Notes: generated by a model not told the origin, from the letters alone. A DNA stretch of 64,000 nucleotides from Massilimicrobiota sp. An134 (GCF_002160815.1 NZ_NFLH01000004.1:1-64000), one strand, 5' to 3'. Shown: positions 52,738 to 62,799, counted from the stretch's first letter. Translations and numbers: made by a program.

Positions 52738-54652
52738 ATGAAAACAAAAGCAAAAAATAAAGTGCTGGGAGTATTCCTTGCTTGTATGCTTGTCATTGGT
52801 TTATTTCCAACAACTGTTTTGGCTGTAGGTGGTACAAGTGTTAAAATTAATGGGCAAGAATTAAACAGTGGAGAATTGTATCAATACGGCGAAGGAACAG
52901 CGTTGTTTGACTCTCAGACTAATACGTTGACGCTGGATAATGCAACGATTGAGCAAAATAATAATCAGCCAGTCTTTAGGATAAGAGGGGCTTTGACAAT
53001 CGAACTCAAAGGTAGCAATACAATAAATTCAACTGACCAACGAGTGATTTATGCTGGAACCTCTTCTGGCAGTGTTGCAGACATTACAATTAAGGGGACT
53101 AATGAGGATAAACTAACCATTACAACCAATGAGGATGCCATACAGACAGACGGTGGTAATATTACCATTGACGGCTGTATCCTAGATATAACATCACATA
53201 ATTGGGGGAGGTATTGCAGCATATTCAGTAAATAATGGCATTGATATAATCGGTGGCAAACTGTCAATACAAAATCATGCGAATGTAACGGTTAACAGTA
53301 AACAATTGACGCTCGTGGGTGAAAACGGTATTAGCATTAGTGATAGCACAGTGGTGGCTACTGTAAATGGACAATCCAATGCGTTGTATTCAATAAACAA
53401 TATAATTGATATCAGTAATTCTACAGTGGAAGCATATGCTGTTGCCGACAATTCATATCCTGCTATTTGGGCAAATGCGCTGACGGTTTCAAACAAAAGT
53501 AATGTGACTGTGGACAGCAACGGGGACAGCGGTATATATATACTCAATCAATGTAAAATTTCAGATTCTACTTTAAAAGTCCAAGGCTACTATGATGCTA
53601 TTTTCGGAGACAATGATATTAATATTGTTAATAGTAAAATAGAATCTACTTCTACTGGAAACCAAGGTAATTATGCTATTTACTCAAATGATCACACAAT
53701 TTCTGTTACTGGAAATTCGGATATTACTGCAAACGCTGGTATGGATGCCGATCAGATTGTCATCTCTCCAACCACAGGACAAATGCTGGAAGTAAAAGTA
53801 GGAAATCTGGCTGAAGGAGAAACAGGCGCAGCACATTTTAATGATTCGCCATACACGGAACCTGTAACCTTTACTGCTGCTGACGATTTGTGGACATACA
53901 CATATGTACACATTAAACCACATACTCATATAGGTGGTACAGCGACTTGTACAGATCCGGCAATATGTGACGATTGCGGTAAACCATATGGAAATGCGCT
54001 TGGTCATAAAGCAGTAAAAACTGAAGCAAAAGCTCCTACCTGCACTGAGGACGGAAATATCGAAAACTGGTATTGCGACGCCTGTGGCAAGTATTTCAGC
54101 GATGAAGCATTGACAGAAGAAATCATCAAAGAAAAAACCGTTATCAAAGCAACTGGACACGGCGAAACAGAGTTGAAAAATGCCAAAGAAGCTACTTGCA
54201 CAGAAGAAGGCTATACTGGCGATAAGGTCTGCAAAGTGTGCGGTGAAGTGATTGAAAAAGGTACAGTGATTGAAAAGATTGCACATACCTTTGGCGAATG
54301 GACGGTAACAAAAGAACCGACTGCAACGGAAAAAGGAGAAAAACAACATACTTGTACGATTTGTGGATATGTTGAGAAACAGGAAATCCCAGCAACTGGA
54401 ACACCAACTAATCCTTCTGAGGGAAATGGAAATTCTCCAATAGGAACAACAGATCCAAAGGCCCCAACTAGTGATAATCAGACTGATAACAAGACTGTTT
54501 CGGATACTAGCAACAACAAGACAAATAACAAAGATGTCTTGAATACTGGTGATGATAGTAGTATTGCTCTTTGGGTAACTGTTATGTTAGGTGCTGGAGC
54601 AATCTTAACAGGTATAGTTCTTTATAACAGAAAGAAAAGATACAATAAATAA
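52738..54652 (+). pseudogene. Sortase-type surface protein with G-tract frameshift
   Basis: The ATG at 52738 (GAAAGGATGAG upstream) opens a signal peptide with VLGVFLACMLVIGLFPTTVLA. A beta-helical domain like the Cthe_2159 carbohydrate-binding family follows (LTLDNATIEQNNNQPVFRI and similar). At five G (53204-53208) the frame is lost and stops at 53233; four G would give HNWGGIAAYSVNNGIDI and rejoin the second frame. That frame carries more beta-helix, Cys-rich repeats (CDDCGKPYG, CDACGKYF, CKVCGE, CTICGY) and a wall-sorting end: LNTGD, a membrane helix, and KKRYNK. Codon choice differs from neighbouring genes. Confidence 0.8.
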
Positions 54653-54663
54653 TAGATAGTTTT

Positions 54664-54690
54664 ATGCTCTGTGTGAAAAACACAGAGCAT
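54664..54690 (+). terminator. Terminator of the surface protein gene
   Basis: A perfect 11-base stem (ATGCTCTGTGT and its complement) with a GAAAA loop. Confidence 0.85.
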
Positions 54691-54733
54691 TATTTGATTA
54701 AAGAGTGAGAATCTATAAATAAGTTATAAAGAA

Positions 54734-54756
54734 AAGGTCATCATTGAGATGACCTT
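54734..54756 (-). terminator. Terminator of addB-addA
   Basis: On the minus strand, AAGGTCATC pairs with GATGACCTT around five bases, followed by TTTCTTT. Confidence 0.82.
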
Positions 54757-54774
54757 ATAAAATGATGATAATTT

Positions 54775-57700
54775 TTAAAATTCTACACCATGGTTGATAT
54801 GTAAATAATAGACAATAGCTTTGACATCTTGATGGTACATATCCATCAAGACTTTTTTATAATAATCTAATTGAATCTGATGTTTTTGTATTAAAATATC
54901 ATCAGCACTATTTTGTGAAACACGATCAGTCTTATAGTCTAAGACATAAATTTGATTTTGATAAATAAATACTAAGTCGAAAATACCATGAATGGTTTGT
55001 TGGAGTGTTTCATCATAATAGGCAAAATGTTTTTCTTTATAGATATATTCTGCTTTTTGAATCATTTGATAATAAGGGCTATCAATGAATCCTTGTATTT
55101 TACCTTGATATTGATCAAGTATATCTTTTCCATCATCATCAATTAATTTTTCTTGATAAAGTTGTTGAATCAATGTTTCGATATGATCTTCTTTGAATGT
55201 CAGATAACTTAAAAGTAAGTGAACTAATGTTCCTTTGTCACTGGCACTCATAGAGAAGCTTTCATTGTCGTCTGTTATTGAAGCGTGGCTTTGATCTTGA
55301 ATATGAGGAAGTTTTGTCACTGCTAGAGTTAATGGTTTGCTTGTATCATAAGGGTATTGGAATGATTGATATCGTTCTTGTATTTGACTATCAATCATTT
55401 CATTTTGTTTGGATGTTTGAATTATTTTTTCTTCAATGTCTTGATCATTTGTTAGTGTCAAGGAGAACATAGCATGTTCAGTTGAATCAAAAGTCAGATA
55501 TTTTTCAAAATGATATTGTTGAAGTTTTTTGGCTAAAGGCTTTAATTCCTCATGATTGAAGCATTGTTGAATAATTTGAGGATGACGGAAAATAGCAGCT
55601 AAAATCCATGAAAGATAATTGTTTGTTTTACGCATACGATTATAAAGTAGTACATGTTCAGCATTTTTCTTATGATAAATATCAGGATGTTCATTGATGA
55701 TTAATTTGTTCATTATATCTTTGATTTCATCAATGCTTTTGATGACACCAGTTAAAATGAGCTTTTGAGAAGCACGAGTCAAAGCAACATATAAAATGCG
55801 CATCTCTTCATTGATAGATTCATCTAATTGATGTCTGGCAATCATATTACGATAACAGTTTTCATATTCAACTGTGATTTCTCCATATTGTTCACTTGGA
55901 ACACGACATCTTGGTTTTACCGCAATACCTAATTGTTTATCAATCATAAAGCGTTCTTTGCTGTCTTGTGTATTAAATTGTTTGTGTGTCTGACAGACAA
56001 AAACAATCGGAAATTCTAAACCTTTAGATTTATGAATTGTCATGAATTCAACATAATCATCATTTTGTGAGGCGACAATAGCTGGTGCTAAATCAGCTGA
56101 TTGTTCAAACATGTCAATGATATCATGAAGATAAGGATATTGTTGTTGATATTGTTTAACAACTTCCAATAACAACTGTAAATTTGCTTTTCTTTGTTCA
56201 CCATTGACAAGCTGACAGACAAAGAGTGGATAGTCTGTGACTTCATAAATCTTTTTCAATAAATCATAAGGTGAATGTTGATAGCTAAAAGCTCTGAGTT
56301 CTTCAAAGACTTCTAAAAATTGGATGATTTGTTGATGAGATGATAATTGTAATGTTTCATAAAGAGATAAATCTTTATGGTTTACACGTAATGATGCAAT
56401 CTGATCTAAAGGAATATAGGAACATGTATAAGGCTGATTGAGTACGCTTAATAAGGCAATATCATTGTAAGGATTATCAAGGGCCTTTAAAAATGTCAGC
56501 ATATTTTCAATTTCATTTGCCTTTAAAAATCCTTGTGATAAAACGATATGGTTAGGGATGTGGTATTGATCAAAAACTTTTTTAAATGTTAAAAAAGAAA
56601 CTGTTGATCGCATTAAAACAACCATATCTTTATAAGATACTCTTTTTCCATCTAAACGCATCGCTTCTTTAAGTTGTAATATTTTCTGTGCAACCATATG
56701 AGCTTCATATTGTTCTTTATCTAAAGAAGATTGAGGATTATAGATATCAATCAATACTTCTGTTTGACGCATATCATCTTGAAAGAAACGTTCACGTGCT
56801 TCTTTTTGATGTCCTGCTTCTTTGCCATCATAGTCATAATTTAAACGGGCACTGTCATCTAAATAATATTCCAAACCACCAATTTGTGTATCCATAATTT
56901 GATTAAAAATAAAATTGATAGAGTCTAAAACAATTTTAGAAGAACGGTAATTAAAGACAAGATCAATTCTTCTTGTTTGACTATTTAAACATTCTTCATC
57001 AGTTAATGAAAAATGATTATATTTATCAAGAAAGATTTGAGGATCAGCTTGTCTAAAACGATAGATAGACTGTTTCATATCACCAACCATAAATAGAGGA
57101 ATATAAGGTTTTTGATATTTAGAAATCAGTGAAATGAGTGATTCTTGAATCTGATTGGTATCCTGATACTCATCAATCATGATTTCTTTTAAGCGATGAT
57201 ACAAAATATCCACAATACCATATTCAGGCAATAACAGCTGATGTGTATAACTTTCCAGATCAGCAAAATCTAGCTGATTAAGCTCTTTTTTTCTTTGTTG
57301 ATATGCTTGTTGGAATTGATCCAACAGTTGACCTTTAGAAAGCAACATATCAATAGCCTGATAGCTGACTTGAAGCTTTTGAATTAAATCTTCACTATGA
57401 TCTTCTAAATAGGCATCAGCTGATTTTTGATAAGAAGATAAAATATCACTTTTCAATTTTGTAAAAGTTTTTTTGATCTGAGGATCGACTTCTTTCCAAG
57501 ACATATTATAGGCTTTATCAACAGGAGCTTTGATTAAAGAAACCATAGTATCATAAGTGATAGCATGTGATAATGCCTGAAGACGTTCATCTAAATAATC
57601 ATAATAAGCATCAAAAGGAACCTTTAATAATTGATTCTTTTCAGTCTGTTCATCAGGTCTTTCATAAAAATCAGTGAGATTATTTTGTTCACAGAATATT

Positions 57701-58386
57701 TGGAGTTCAATCAATTTATTCATAGCCATTGTGACTTCATCATAGAAAATATTTTTTAAATAAGGAAACAAAGGCCAATCTTCTAAAGATGAGGAAAGAC
57801 TATCATAGTTATTTGTTTTCATCTGATCAATAAAATCATAAAAATGATCAATAGAATGAGAAATATTATCAATAGATAATAATAAAGATTGAAAATCATC
57901 TAAAGAATAACCAGGAAAATATAAGGAAAGAAAATCACGAATATTTTCATCTTGAATCCATTGTTCTAAACATTCTGTAAGAACTTCTTTTTTGATGATA
58001 GTAGGATTACTGTTGATTTCAAATCCAGGCATAACGCCAACAAGATATCCATATTTCATCAATAATAAATTACAAAATCCATGAAAGTTTGTAATATAGG
58101 CATGAGGAAGATTAAAAATTTGATGTTGTAAATGTGTTTTTAATTTTTCATCAATAGGTGAAGATACAAGTTCATTGAGTTCTTCAGTCAGTCTTTGTTT
58201 CATCTCATGACCAGCTGCCTGTGTAAATGTTACCACCAGGAAATCTGAAATTTCATATCCTTCTTTTAATAATTCAATAATACGACTGACAAGAATTTTT
58301 GTTTTTCCACTTCCCGCAGGAGCACTAACTAAAATAGAAGAATCTCTTTGTTGGATAGCTTTTAATTGTCCAGCATTAAACGGCAT
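54775..58386 (-). CDS. addA: ATP-dependent helicase/nuclease subunit A
   Basis: AddA is the helicase-nuclease that resects double-strand ends for recombination with AddB. The 1203-residue protein has Walker A SAPAGSGKT at 21-29, the DEYQDTN box in the motor domain, the later GLEFPIVFV and YVALTRA motifs, and the C-terminal RecB-like nuclease with VLDYKTDRV. I use the ATG at 58386, preceded by TAGGAGGTGA; the GTG three codons earlier overlaps that site. The start lies inside addB. Confidence 0.94.
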   Translation of the reverse strand: MPFNAGQLKAIQQRDSSILVSAPAGSGKTKILVSRIIELLKEGYEISDFLVVTFTQAAGHEMKQRLTEELNELVSSPIDEKLKTHLQHQIFNLPHAYITNFHGFCNLLLMKYGYLVGVMPGFEINSNPTIIKKEVLTECLEQWIQDENIRDFLSLYFPGYSLDDFQSLLLSIDNISHSIDHFYDFIDQMKTNNYDSLSSSLEDWPLFPYLKNIFYDEVTMAMNKLIELQIFCEQNNLTDFYERPDEQTEKNQLLKVPFDAYYDYLDERLQALSHAITYDTMVSLIKAPVDKAYNMSWKEVDPQIKKTFTKLKSDILSSYQKSADAYLEDHSEDLIQKLQVSYQAIDMLLSKGQLLDQFQQAYQQRKKELNQLDFADLESYTHQLLLPEYGIVDILYHRLKEIMIDEYQDTNQIQESLISLISKYQKPYIPLFMVGDMKQSIYRFRQADPQIFLDKYNHFSLTDEECLNSQTRRIDLVFNYRSSKIVLDSINFIFNQIMDTQIGGLEYYLDDSARLNYDYDGKEAGHQKEARERFFQDDMRQTEVLIDIYNPQSSLDKEQYEAHMVAQKILQLKEAMRLDGKRVSYKDMVVLMRSTVSFLTFKKVFDQYHIPNHIVLSQGFLKANEIENMLTFLKALDNPYNDIALLSVLNQPYTCSYIPLDQIASLRVNHKDLSLYETLQLSSHQQIIQFLEVFEELRAFSYQHSPYDLLKKIYEVTDYPLFVCQLVNGEQRKANLQLLLEVVKQYQQQYPYLHDIIDMFEQSADLAPAIVASQNDDYVEFMTIHKSKGLEFPIVFVCQTHKQFNTQDSKERFMIDKQLGIAVKPRCRVPSEQYGEITVEYENCYRNMIARHQLDESINEEMRILYVALTRASQKLILTGVIKSIDEIKDIMNKLIINEHPDIYHKKNAEHVLLYNRMRKTNNYLSWILAAIFRHPQIIQQCFNHEELKPLAKKLQQYHFEKYLTFDSTEHAMFSLTLTNDQDIEEKIIQTSKQNEMIDSQIQERYQSFQYPYDTSKPLTLAVTKLPHIQDQSHASITDDNESFSMSASDKGTLVHLLLSYLTFKEDHIETLIQQLYQEKLIDDDGKDILDQYQGKIQGFIDSPYYQMIQKAEYIYKEKHFAYYDETLQQTIHGIFDLVFIYQNQIYVLDYKTDRVSQNSADDILIQKHQIQLDYYKKVLMDMYHQDVKAIVYYLHINHGVEF

Positions 58387-61054
58387 CGTCTTCACCTCCT
58401 AATATTTTTTCAACATCTAAGAATTCAACAAGCTGATAATCATTATAGAAAACATCAAAACCACAAATACTATGATATGGACAATAAAAACAAGGATTCA
58501 CTAATGTATGTGTTGCTTTTTGATCACTACCTTTTGGCGCTATGTCAATATGACCATTCATCATACTTTGATAAAGTTCATAAATATGATCGCTGATCTT
58601 TTCAAATAAAATATGAAGTTGTTCAGTAGAAAGAATTTGTCCCTTATATTCATCTCTGCTTTTGACATAAGAGACTGGTATCAACGCAGAACGTCTATCA
58701 AAAGTAGGGTCTAAATTCAAAAGACTTTGATGACTGCCATCATCAACGATATAACCATTGTAACGATATTGTTTGATCCAGTCATCTTCATTAATGGCTT
58801 CATGCATACTTTGTTGTACGCTTAAAATACGTTTTTTCGTATTGAAATATAAAACAGCACCTGGATTTTTATCCATCATTTTTGTCACCATATCTAAATA
58901 GACAAGCATCTGAATATGAAAACCTTGCATAGCAAGATTGAGATCAATGCTTTTGGCACTTGATTTATAATCAATAATAGAAACATAATCTTCATAGACA
59001 TCAATACGATCAACAATACCTTTAAAATTGATATCATGAATTGTATTTTTGACTTTTTTCTCTTTATATTGAACATGGAAATTGCCCGTATTTAAGAATT
59101 GTTTAAGTACTTTTAGAGTGATTTGCAGATCTTGAATTAATTGTTCAATAAAGTATTGATTGACATGGGAGTGAGCTATTTTTTGTGAAAGTGTTTCATG
59201 ATCTTGAAGATATTGGTCAACAAGTTGAGAAATATCATAAGATTGATCTATATTCATAGATAAAACATAATGAATGAGAGAACCAAGTTCATTCGGTAAT
59301 AATTTTTGATCTTGAATAGGATAAATGCCTAAACCATATTGAATAAAGTAGAGGAAAGGACATTGATTATAGGTTTCAATTTGACTGACTGAAAGATATG
59401 AACTATATAAAGACTGTGTCAACTCAGGTGTTAATGAATCTGGCTGATGATGTGATGATAAATAATGTGCAATGTTTTGATTCAAAGTTTCTTTATGAGT
59501 TACTTTTCCATTGGCTATATAGTATTGATCTAAAGGTAGAAATTGAAGTGGAGGAAGCTTTTGGAAGGTATACATTTGAGTCAATTGTTTGTATAAAGAA
59601 GAAGGGAGCAAGGTTTCTCCAGACAATGAGTTCATCGCTAATGAAACAGTTAATGTTGAAAATGGTGTTGTCAGTATTTTAAAAATATCATTTTCATGAA
59701 CACCTAACTGTTCACTGGTTGTAAGAGGAGTTGAGATATTTTCTTTTCTTAACAATTCAATATCTTCATCTAATAATAAGGATGTATCTTTAATGCTTTG
59801 AGGTAAGATGGTTTCATTCATTCCTAAGATAAATAAATGCGTTGAAGGCATCGCTTCACCTTGTCCAATCATATAAACATGAATTTCATCTTGTCTTTTT
59901 TCTAAAGTTTGTTTAGCTTTTGGAAATGTCATTTGGAAAAACTCTATGAATTCTTGTGGAGATATTTGACCATCAAGCTCGCTTATTTTTTGAAGATAGT
60001 CCTGATAATCCTTGTCAAGTTCCAGTGCAAGTAATTCGACTGCAAGTTCATGGAAAGTATGTCCTTGGCATTGTTTGAATTGTTGTAAAATCAGTTGATA
60101 ACTTCGCTCATAACAGCGCTCTTGTTGATAAGGCAAGGAATGAGGTATATGTAATTCATCAAGAATGGTTAATAAATCATCCTGATAATTTTGATTAGGA
60201 TAAATGATTGTAAAATCCTGGTAATGAAGATTTTCATCCACAATTTTTTGATAAATTGTATATACAACACGTTGAATTTCCTGATAAGGTGTTCCTGCAA
60301 CAAAGCTGTACATGTGTTGTGTTTCCTTTTTTGAAACAGGTTCTTGACTAAAAAGATGTTGTGTGAAATAAGTCGGTTGATCAATGACTTGACTTGTTTG
60401 ACATAAATGATGATAAGGTAAATTGAATAAACGCTCATCATGTTGATAAGTATAAAGACAAGTGACATCACATGTTGTTGCTAAACGTTGAATAATATCT
60501 TGACGTTGTTTTTGATAAAGATGATCAGCTTCAATGATGAGATGGTCTTGTTCATGAAAAGTGATATTTTGAAATAAACTTTCTAATGTCAAATGTGTAT
60601 AACTATCAAGACGTGATAAAAGTGATTGGTAAATATGCCAGAAATCTTGAAGTTTCGTATGGTGAATATCTTGGTAGTTGATTTGATAAAGTTCGTAATC
60701 TTTGATAAGTGGAATTAATTCATTGATGAAAGGTAATGGATTTTCCATATCAAAACAATGAAATGTTTCTTCATTAAAGATCTTTCTTAAGTGATAAACC
60801 CATTCTACTTGAGAAAGTAAATGATGTTGCGTTAAATGATATTGAAGCTGTAATTGTTTTAAATATTGATTCCAGCTCATAATTTGAATATTGACCAAAC
60901 AATGCGTATATTGAAAAAATATGTTTTCAATAAAAGCTGGTTGATCACAGATATAAATATATTGTTCAAAAGGATGATTTTGAGCTTCTTGAACATACTT
61001 TTGAATGATTTGATGACGTTTATAATCTTGATTTAAGCCACTGATGATTTGCAT
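58376..61054 (-). CDS. addB: ATP-dependent nuclease subunit B, RexB-like
   Basis: This 892-residue partner of AddA carries the second nuclease domain and an iron-sulfur cluster: IDYKSSAK near 700 (nuclease lysine), CPFLYFIQYGL and the closing PCFYCPYHSICG cysteines that hold the cluster. The N-terminus reads MQIISGLNQDYKRHQII where B. subtilis AddB has a P-loop; no GxGKT is present, as in RexB of lactic acid bacteria. I use ATG 61054 behind GAGGTG. Its stop overlaps the addA start region. Confidence 0.9.
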   Translation of the reverse strand: MQIISGLNQDYKRHQIIQKYVQEAQNHPFEQYIYICDQPAFIENIFFQYTHCLVNIQIMSWNQYLKQLQLQYHLTQHHLLSQVEWVYHLRKIFNEETFHCFDMENPLPFINELIPLIKDYELYQINYQDIHHTKLQDFWHIYQSLLSRLDSYTHLTLESLFQNITFHEQDHLIIEADHLYQKQRQDIIQRLATTCDVTCLYTYQHDERLFNLPYHHLCQTSQVIDQPTYFTQHLFSQEPVSKKETQHMYSFVAGTPYQEIQRVVYTIYQKIVDENLHYQDFTIIYPNQNYQDDLLTILDELHIPHSLPYQQERCYERSYQLILQQFKQCQGHTFHELAVELLALELDKDYQDYLQKISELDGQISPQEFIEFFQMTFPKAKQTLEKRQDEIHVYMIGQGEAMPSTHLFILGMNETILPQSIKDTSLLLDEDIELLRKENISTPLTTSEQLGVHENDIFKILTTPFSTLTVSLAMNSLSGETLLPSSLYKQLTQMYTFQKLPPLQFLPLDQYYIANGKVTHKETLNQNIAHYLSSHHQPDSLTPELTQSLYSSYLSVSQIETYNQCPFLYFIQYGLGIYPIQDQKLLPNELGSLIHYVLSMNIDQSYDISQLVDQYLQDHETLSQKIAHSHVNQYFIEQLIQDLQITLKVLKQFLNTGNFHVQYKEKKVKNTIHDINFKGIVDRIDVYEDYVSIIDYKSSAKSIDLNLAMQGFHIQMLVYLDMVTKMMDKNPGAVLYFNTKKRILSVQQSMHEAINEDDWIKQYRYNGYIVDDGSHQSLLNLDPTFDRRSALIPVSYVKSRDEYKGQILSTEQLHILFEKISDHIYELYQSMMNGHIDIAPKGSDQKATHTLVNPCFYCPYHSICGFDVFYNDYQLVEFLDVEKILGGEDDAV

Positions 61055-61121
61055 TCTTTTCACCTCGTTTTCTATTATACATGAAAAGATGGGAAATGAA
61101 AAAGTAAATACTTTTGATATC

Positions 61122-61151
61122 TTGTTTTTTCATTTGTGATTATTGTATAAT
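61122..61151 (+). promoter_or_regulatory. Promoter of the leader peptide and MFS transporter
   Basis: TTGTTT at 61122-61127 and TATAAT at 61146-61151 are 18 bases apart. The transcript would begin about 15 bases before the leader start codon. Confidence 0.6.
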
Positions 61152-61172
61152 GAAAAACATGGAGGGATAGAG

Positions 61173-61193
61173 ATGGTGCTTTTTCGAATTTGA
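61173..61193 (+). CDS. Leader peptide MVLFRI
   Basis: A perfect ribosome site, GGAGGG at 61161-61166, is followed at the right distance by ATG and six sense codons (MVLFRI) before TGA at 61191-61193. It lies about 17 bases from the predicted transcript start. The stop codon sits on the left arm of a long hairpin, so a ribosome ending or stalling here would disturb it. Such short peptides control many antibiotic-resistance and efflux genes. This is an inference from layout. Confidence 0.55.
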   Translation: MVLFRI

Positions 61194-61247
61194 TAAAAAC
61201 AATTTTTATTTTAGATTATTCTACATTTTGATGTAGATGTTTTTATC
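61192..61247 (+). promoter_or_regulatory. Nested hairpins of a putative attenuator
   Basis: GATAAAAACA at 61192-61201 pairs perfectly with TGTTTTTATC at 61238-61247. Within it, CTACAT-TTTG-ATGTAG (61221-61236) forms a hairpin that is followed by ATGTTTTT, like a weak intrinsic terminator. The AAAGGA of the transporter gene begins a few bases later. Confidence 0.6.
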
Positions 61248-61272
61248 ATACTGAGAAAGGACTATTTGATTT

Positions 61273-62409
61273 ATGAAAAAAAGAAATATCTATCTCTTGT
61301 TTGCGATTGAATGGCTACAAGGAATGGTTTTTTATAGTTCTGTTGCAACTTTATATCGTCAAAATCATGGATTGACATTAGTTGAAATGGGATTGATTGA
61401 AAGCCTGTTTTCAATACTTGTTTTTATTTTAGAAATCCCTATGGGATATTTATGTGATCGTTTAGGATATAAGAAAACGATGATGAGCTGTTATGGAATC
61501 TATCTTTTATCAAAGATTGTATTCTATCAGGCTTATGGATTTTCGATGTTTTTATTAGAAAGATTATTATTAGCGATAACAGTATCAGGACTTTCTGGCT
61601 GTGATAGTGCATTTTTGTATCTGTCAACTGGCAAGATAGAAAATCCACGTGTTTTTGGATATCTCCATGCCTGTGGTGTCGCAGGCATGATGATGTCATC
61701 AATGGCTTTTTCATTGTGGATTCATGATATGGAATTAGCTGCTTTATATACCATTTTGCCTTATTTTATAGCGTTTCTATTATCTTTCTTTTTGGAAGAT
61801 ATTCCTATGGAAGGAAGTTCTCATATGGGAATCAAAGATGCATTTTCATTATTGTTTCAACAAAAAAGACATATTCTTTTTTTGATTGCTTCAGCATTAT
61901 TATTAGAAACAACACATACAATCAGTGTGTTTTATAGTCAGCTGCAATGGAAAGCCAGTCATATTCCAGTTATCTATTTTGGACTCATTTCTATTTTTAT
62001 GACAGCCATACCTCTTTTAGGGGCGAGTTTAGGGAAAATAGTCGAATATATTCGTGAAAAGACACTGATGTTTTTATTGGTATTTGTTTCCATGATCACC
62101 TGTATCATATTGGCATTGAGTCATCATCCTTATATATCTATTGCAGGGATTATGATTTTAACTTTAGTAGAAGCTTTTTATTCTCCTTTATCACAGTCGC
62201 TTATGAATCAACGTGTTGAGGGTGCTTTAAGAGTCACCATGTTATCAATTTATTCAATGATTATGAATATGGTAGGGATTGTGATGAATATGAGTTTTGG
62301 AGTGGCTGGTGATATCAATATTCAATGGGTGATGATTTTAGGAGGATGTTTTTGTTTTTTGAGTCTATTATGTTTAAAAAGAGAAAATCAGAAAAATAAG
62401 GAGATTTAA
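61273..62409 (+). CDS. MFS transporter
   Basis: The 378-residue membrane protein has about 11 to 12 helices and the MFS loop motif GYLCDRLGYKKTMM near 57-70. The cytoplasmic loop between helices 6 and 7 is short, and the last residues are basic. It resembles drug or small-molecule exporters, but no substrate is indicated. AGAAAGGA precedes the ATG. The leader peptide and hairpins upstream suggest that expression answers to translation, as for inducible efflux pumps. The PAS-domain gene follows after three bases. Confidence 0.85.
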   Translation: MKKRNIYLLFAIEWLQGMVFYSSVATLYRQNHGLTLVEMGLIESLFSILVFILEIPMGYLCDRLGYKKTMMSCYGIYLLSKIVFYQAYGFSMFLLERLLLAITVSGLSGCDSAFLYLSTGKIENPRVFGYLHACGVAGMMMSSMAFSLWIHDMELAALYTILPYFIAFLLSFFLEDIPMEGSSHMGIKDAFSLLFQQKRHILFLIASALLLETTHTISVFYSQLQWKASHIPVIYFGLISIFMTAIPLLGASLGKIVEYIREKTLMFLLVFVSMITCIILALSHHPYISIAGIMILTLVEAFYSPLSQSLMNQRVEGALRVTMLSIYSMIMNMVGIVMNMSFGVAGDINIQWVMILGGCFCFLSLLCLKRENQKNKEI

Positions 62410-62412
62410 ATA

Positions 62413-62793
62413 ATGGAACTGACAAAGGATGTTTTATTAGGTATTTTAGATGCCTACGCTTATGAAATTGTTTTTGTAGATAGAAATCATATTGTGCAAT
62501 ATATGAATAAGACTGCCAAACAAAGATATGGACAAAGAGTTCAAATTGGTCAAAGTTTATTTCAGTGTCATAATGAAAATTCACGTTACAAGATTGAAGA
62601 ATTTTTAGTGAGGGCTGATCAGGGTGAAGAAGAAATGTTTGAACTTTATAATCAAAAAACAGGTGAAAGAGAATTTTTTGTGCCTGTTAGAGTTGATGGG
62701 CAAGTGATTGGTTATTTTGAAAGACATGAAGCCCCATGGGATCAAGAACATCCTGAAATCCCTGTAGGTGAATATTGGAAACGTCGTGAATGA
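62413..62793 (+). CDS. PAS-domain protein coupled to the MFS transporter
   Basis: The 126-residue protein is a single PAS fold: LLGILDAYAYEIVFVDRNHIV, then YMNKTAKQRYG, GQSLFQCHNE, and ELYNQKTGEREFFVPVRVDGQVIGYFERHE. It is close to the PAS_10/DUF438 group. There is no output domain and no membrane segment. It begins three bases after the transporter stop and likely shares its ribosomes. It could sense a ligand or haem and affect the transporter, but this is inference. Confidence 0.72.
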   Translation: MELTKDVLLGILDAYAYEIVFVDRNHIVQYMNKTAKQRYGQRVQIGQSLFQCHNENSRYKIEEFLVRADQGEEEMFELYNQKTGEREFFVPVRVDGQVIGYFERHEAPWDQEHPEIPVGEYWKRRE

Positions 62794-62799
62794 TGATGG

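Larger units (their letters stand above)
52434..52738 (+). other. Leader region of the surface protein gene
   Basis: This stretch before the surface protein gene holds no credible large gene. It contains a TTGACA (52541), five CAAG repeats (52571-52590), a possible 14-codon frame behind AAAGGGG (52550-52594), and a compound hairpin at 52647-52690. The DNA just before 52530 is AT-rich and featureless. Confidence 0.5.

Noticed and set aside
53684-54349. Long minus-strand frame (221 codons) opposite the surface protein gene
   Set aside because: It mirrors the Cys-rich repeats of the plus-strand gene, which explains its many Phe and Cys residues. No ribosome site or family match is present.
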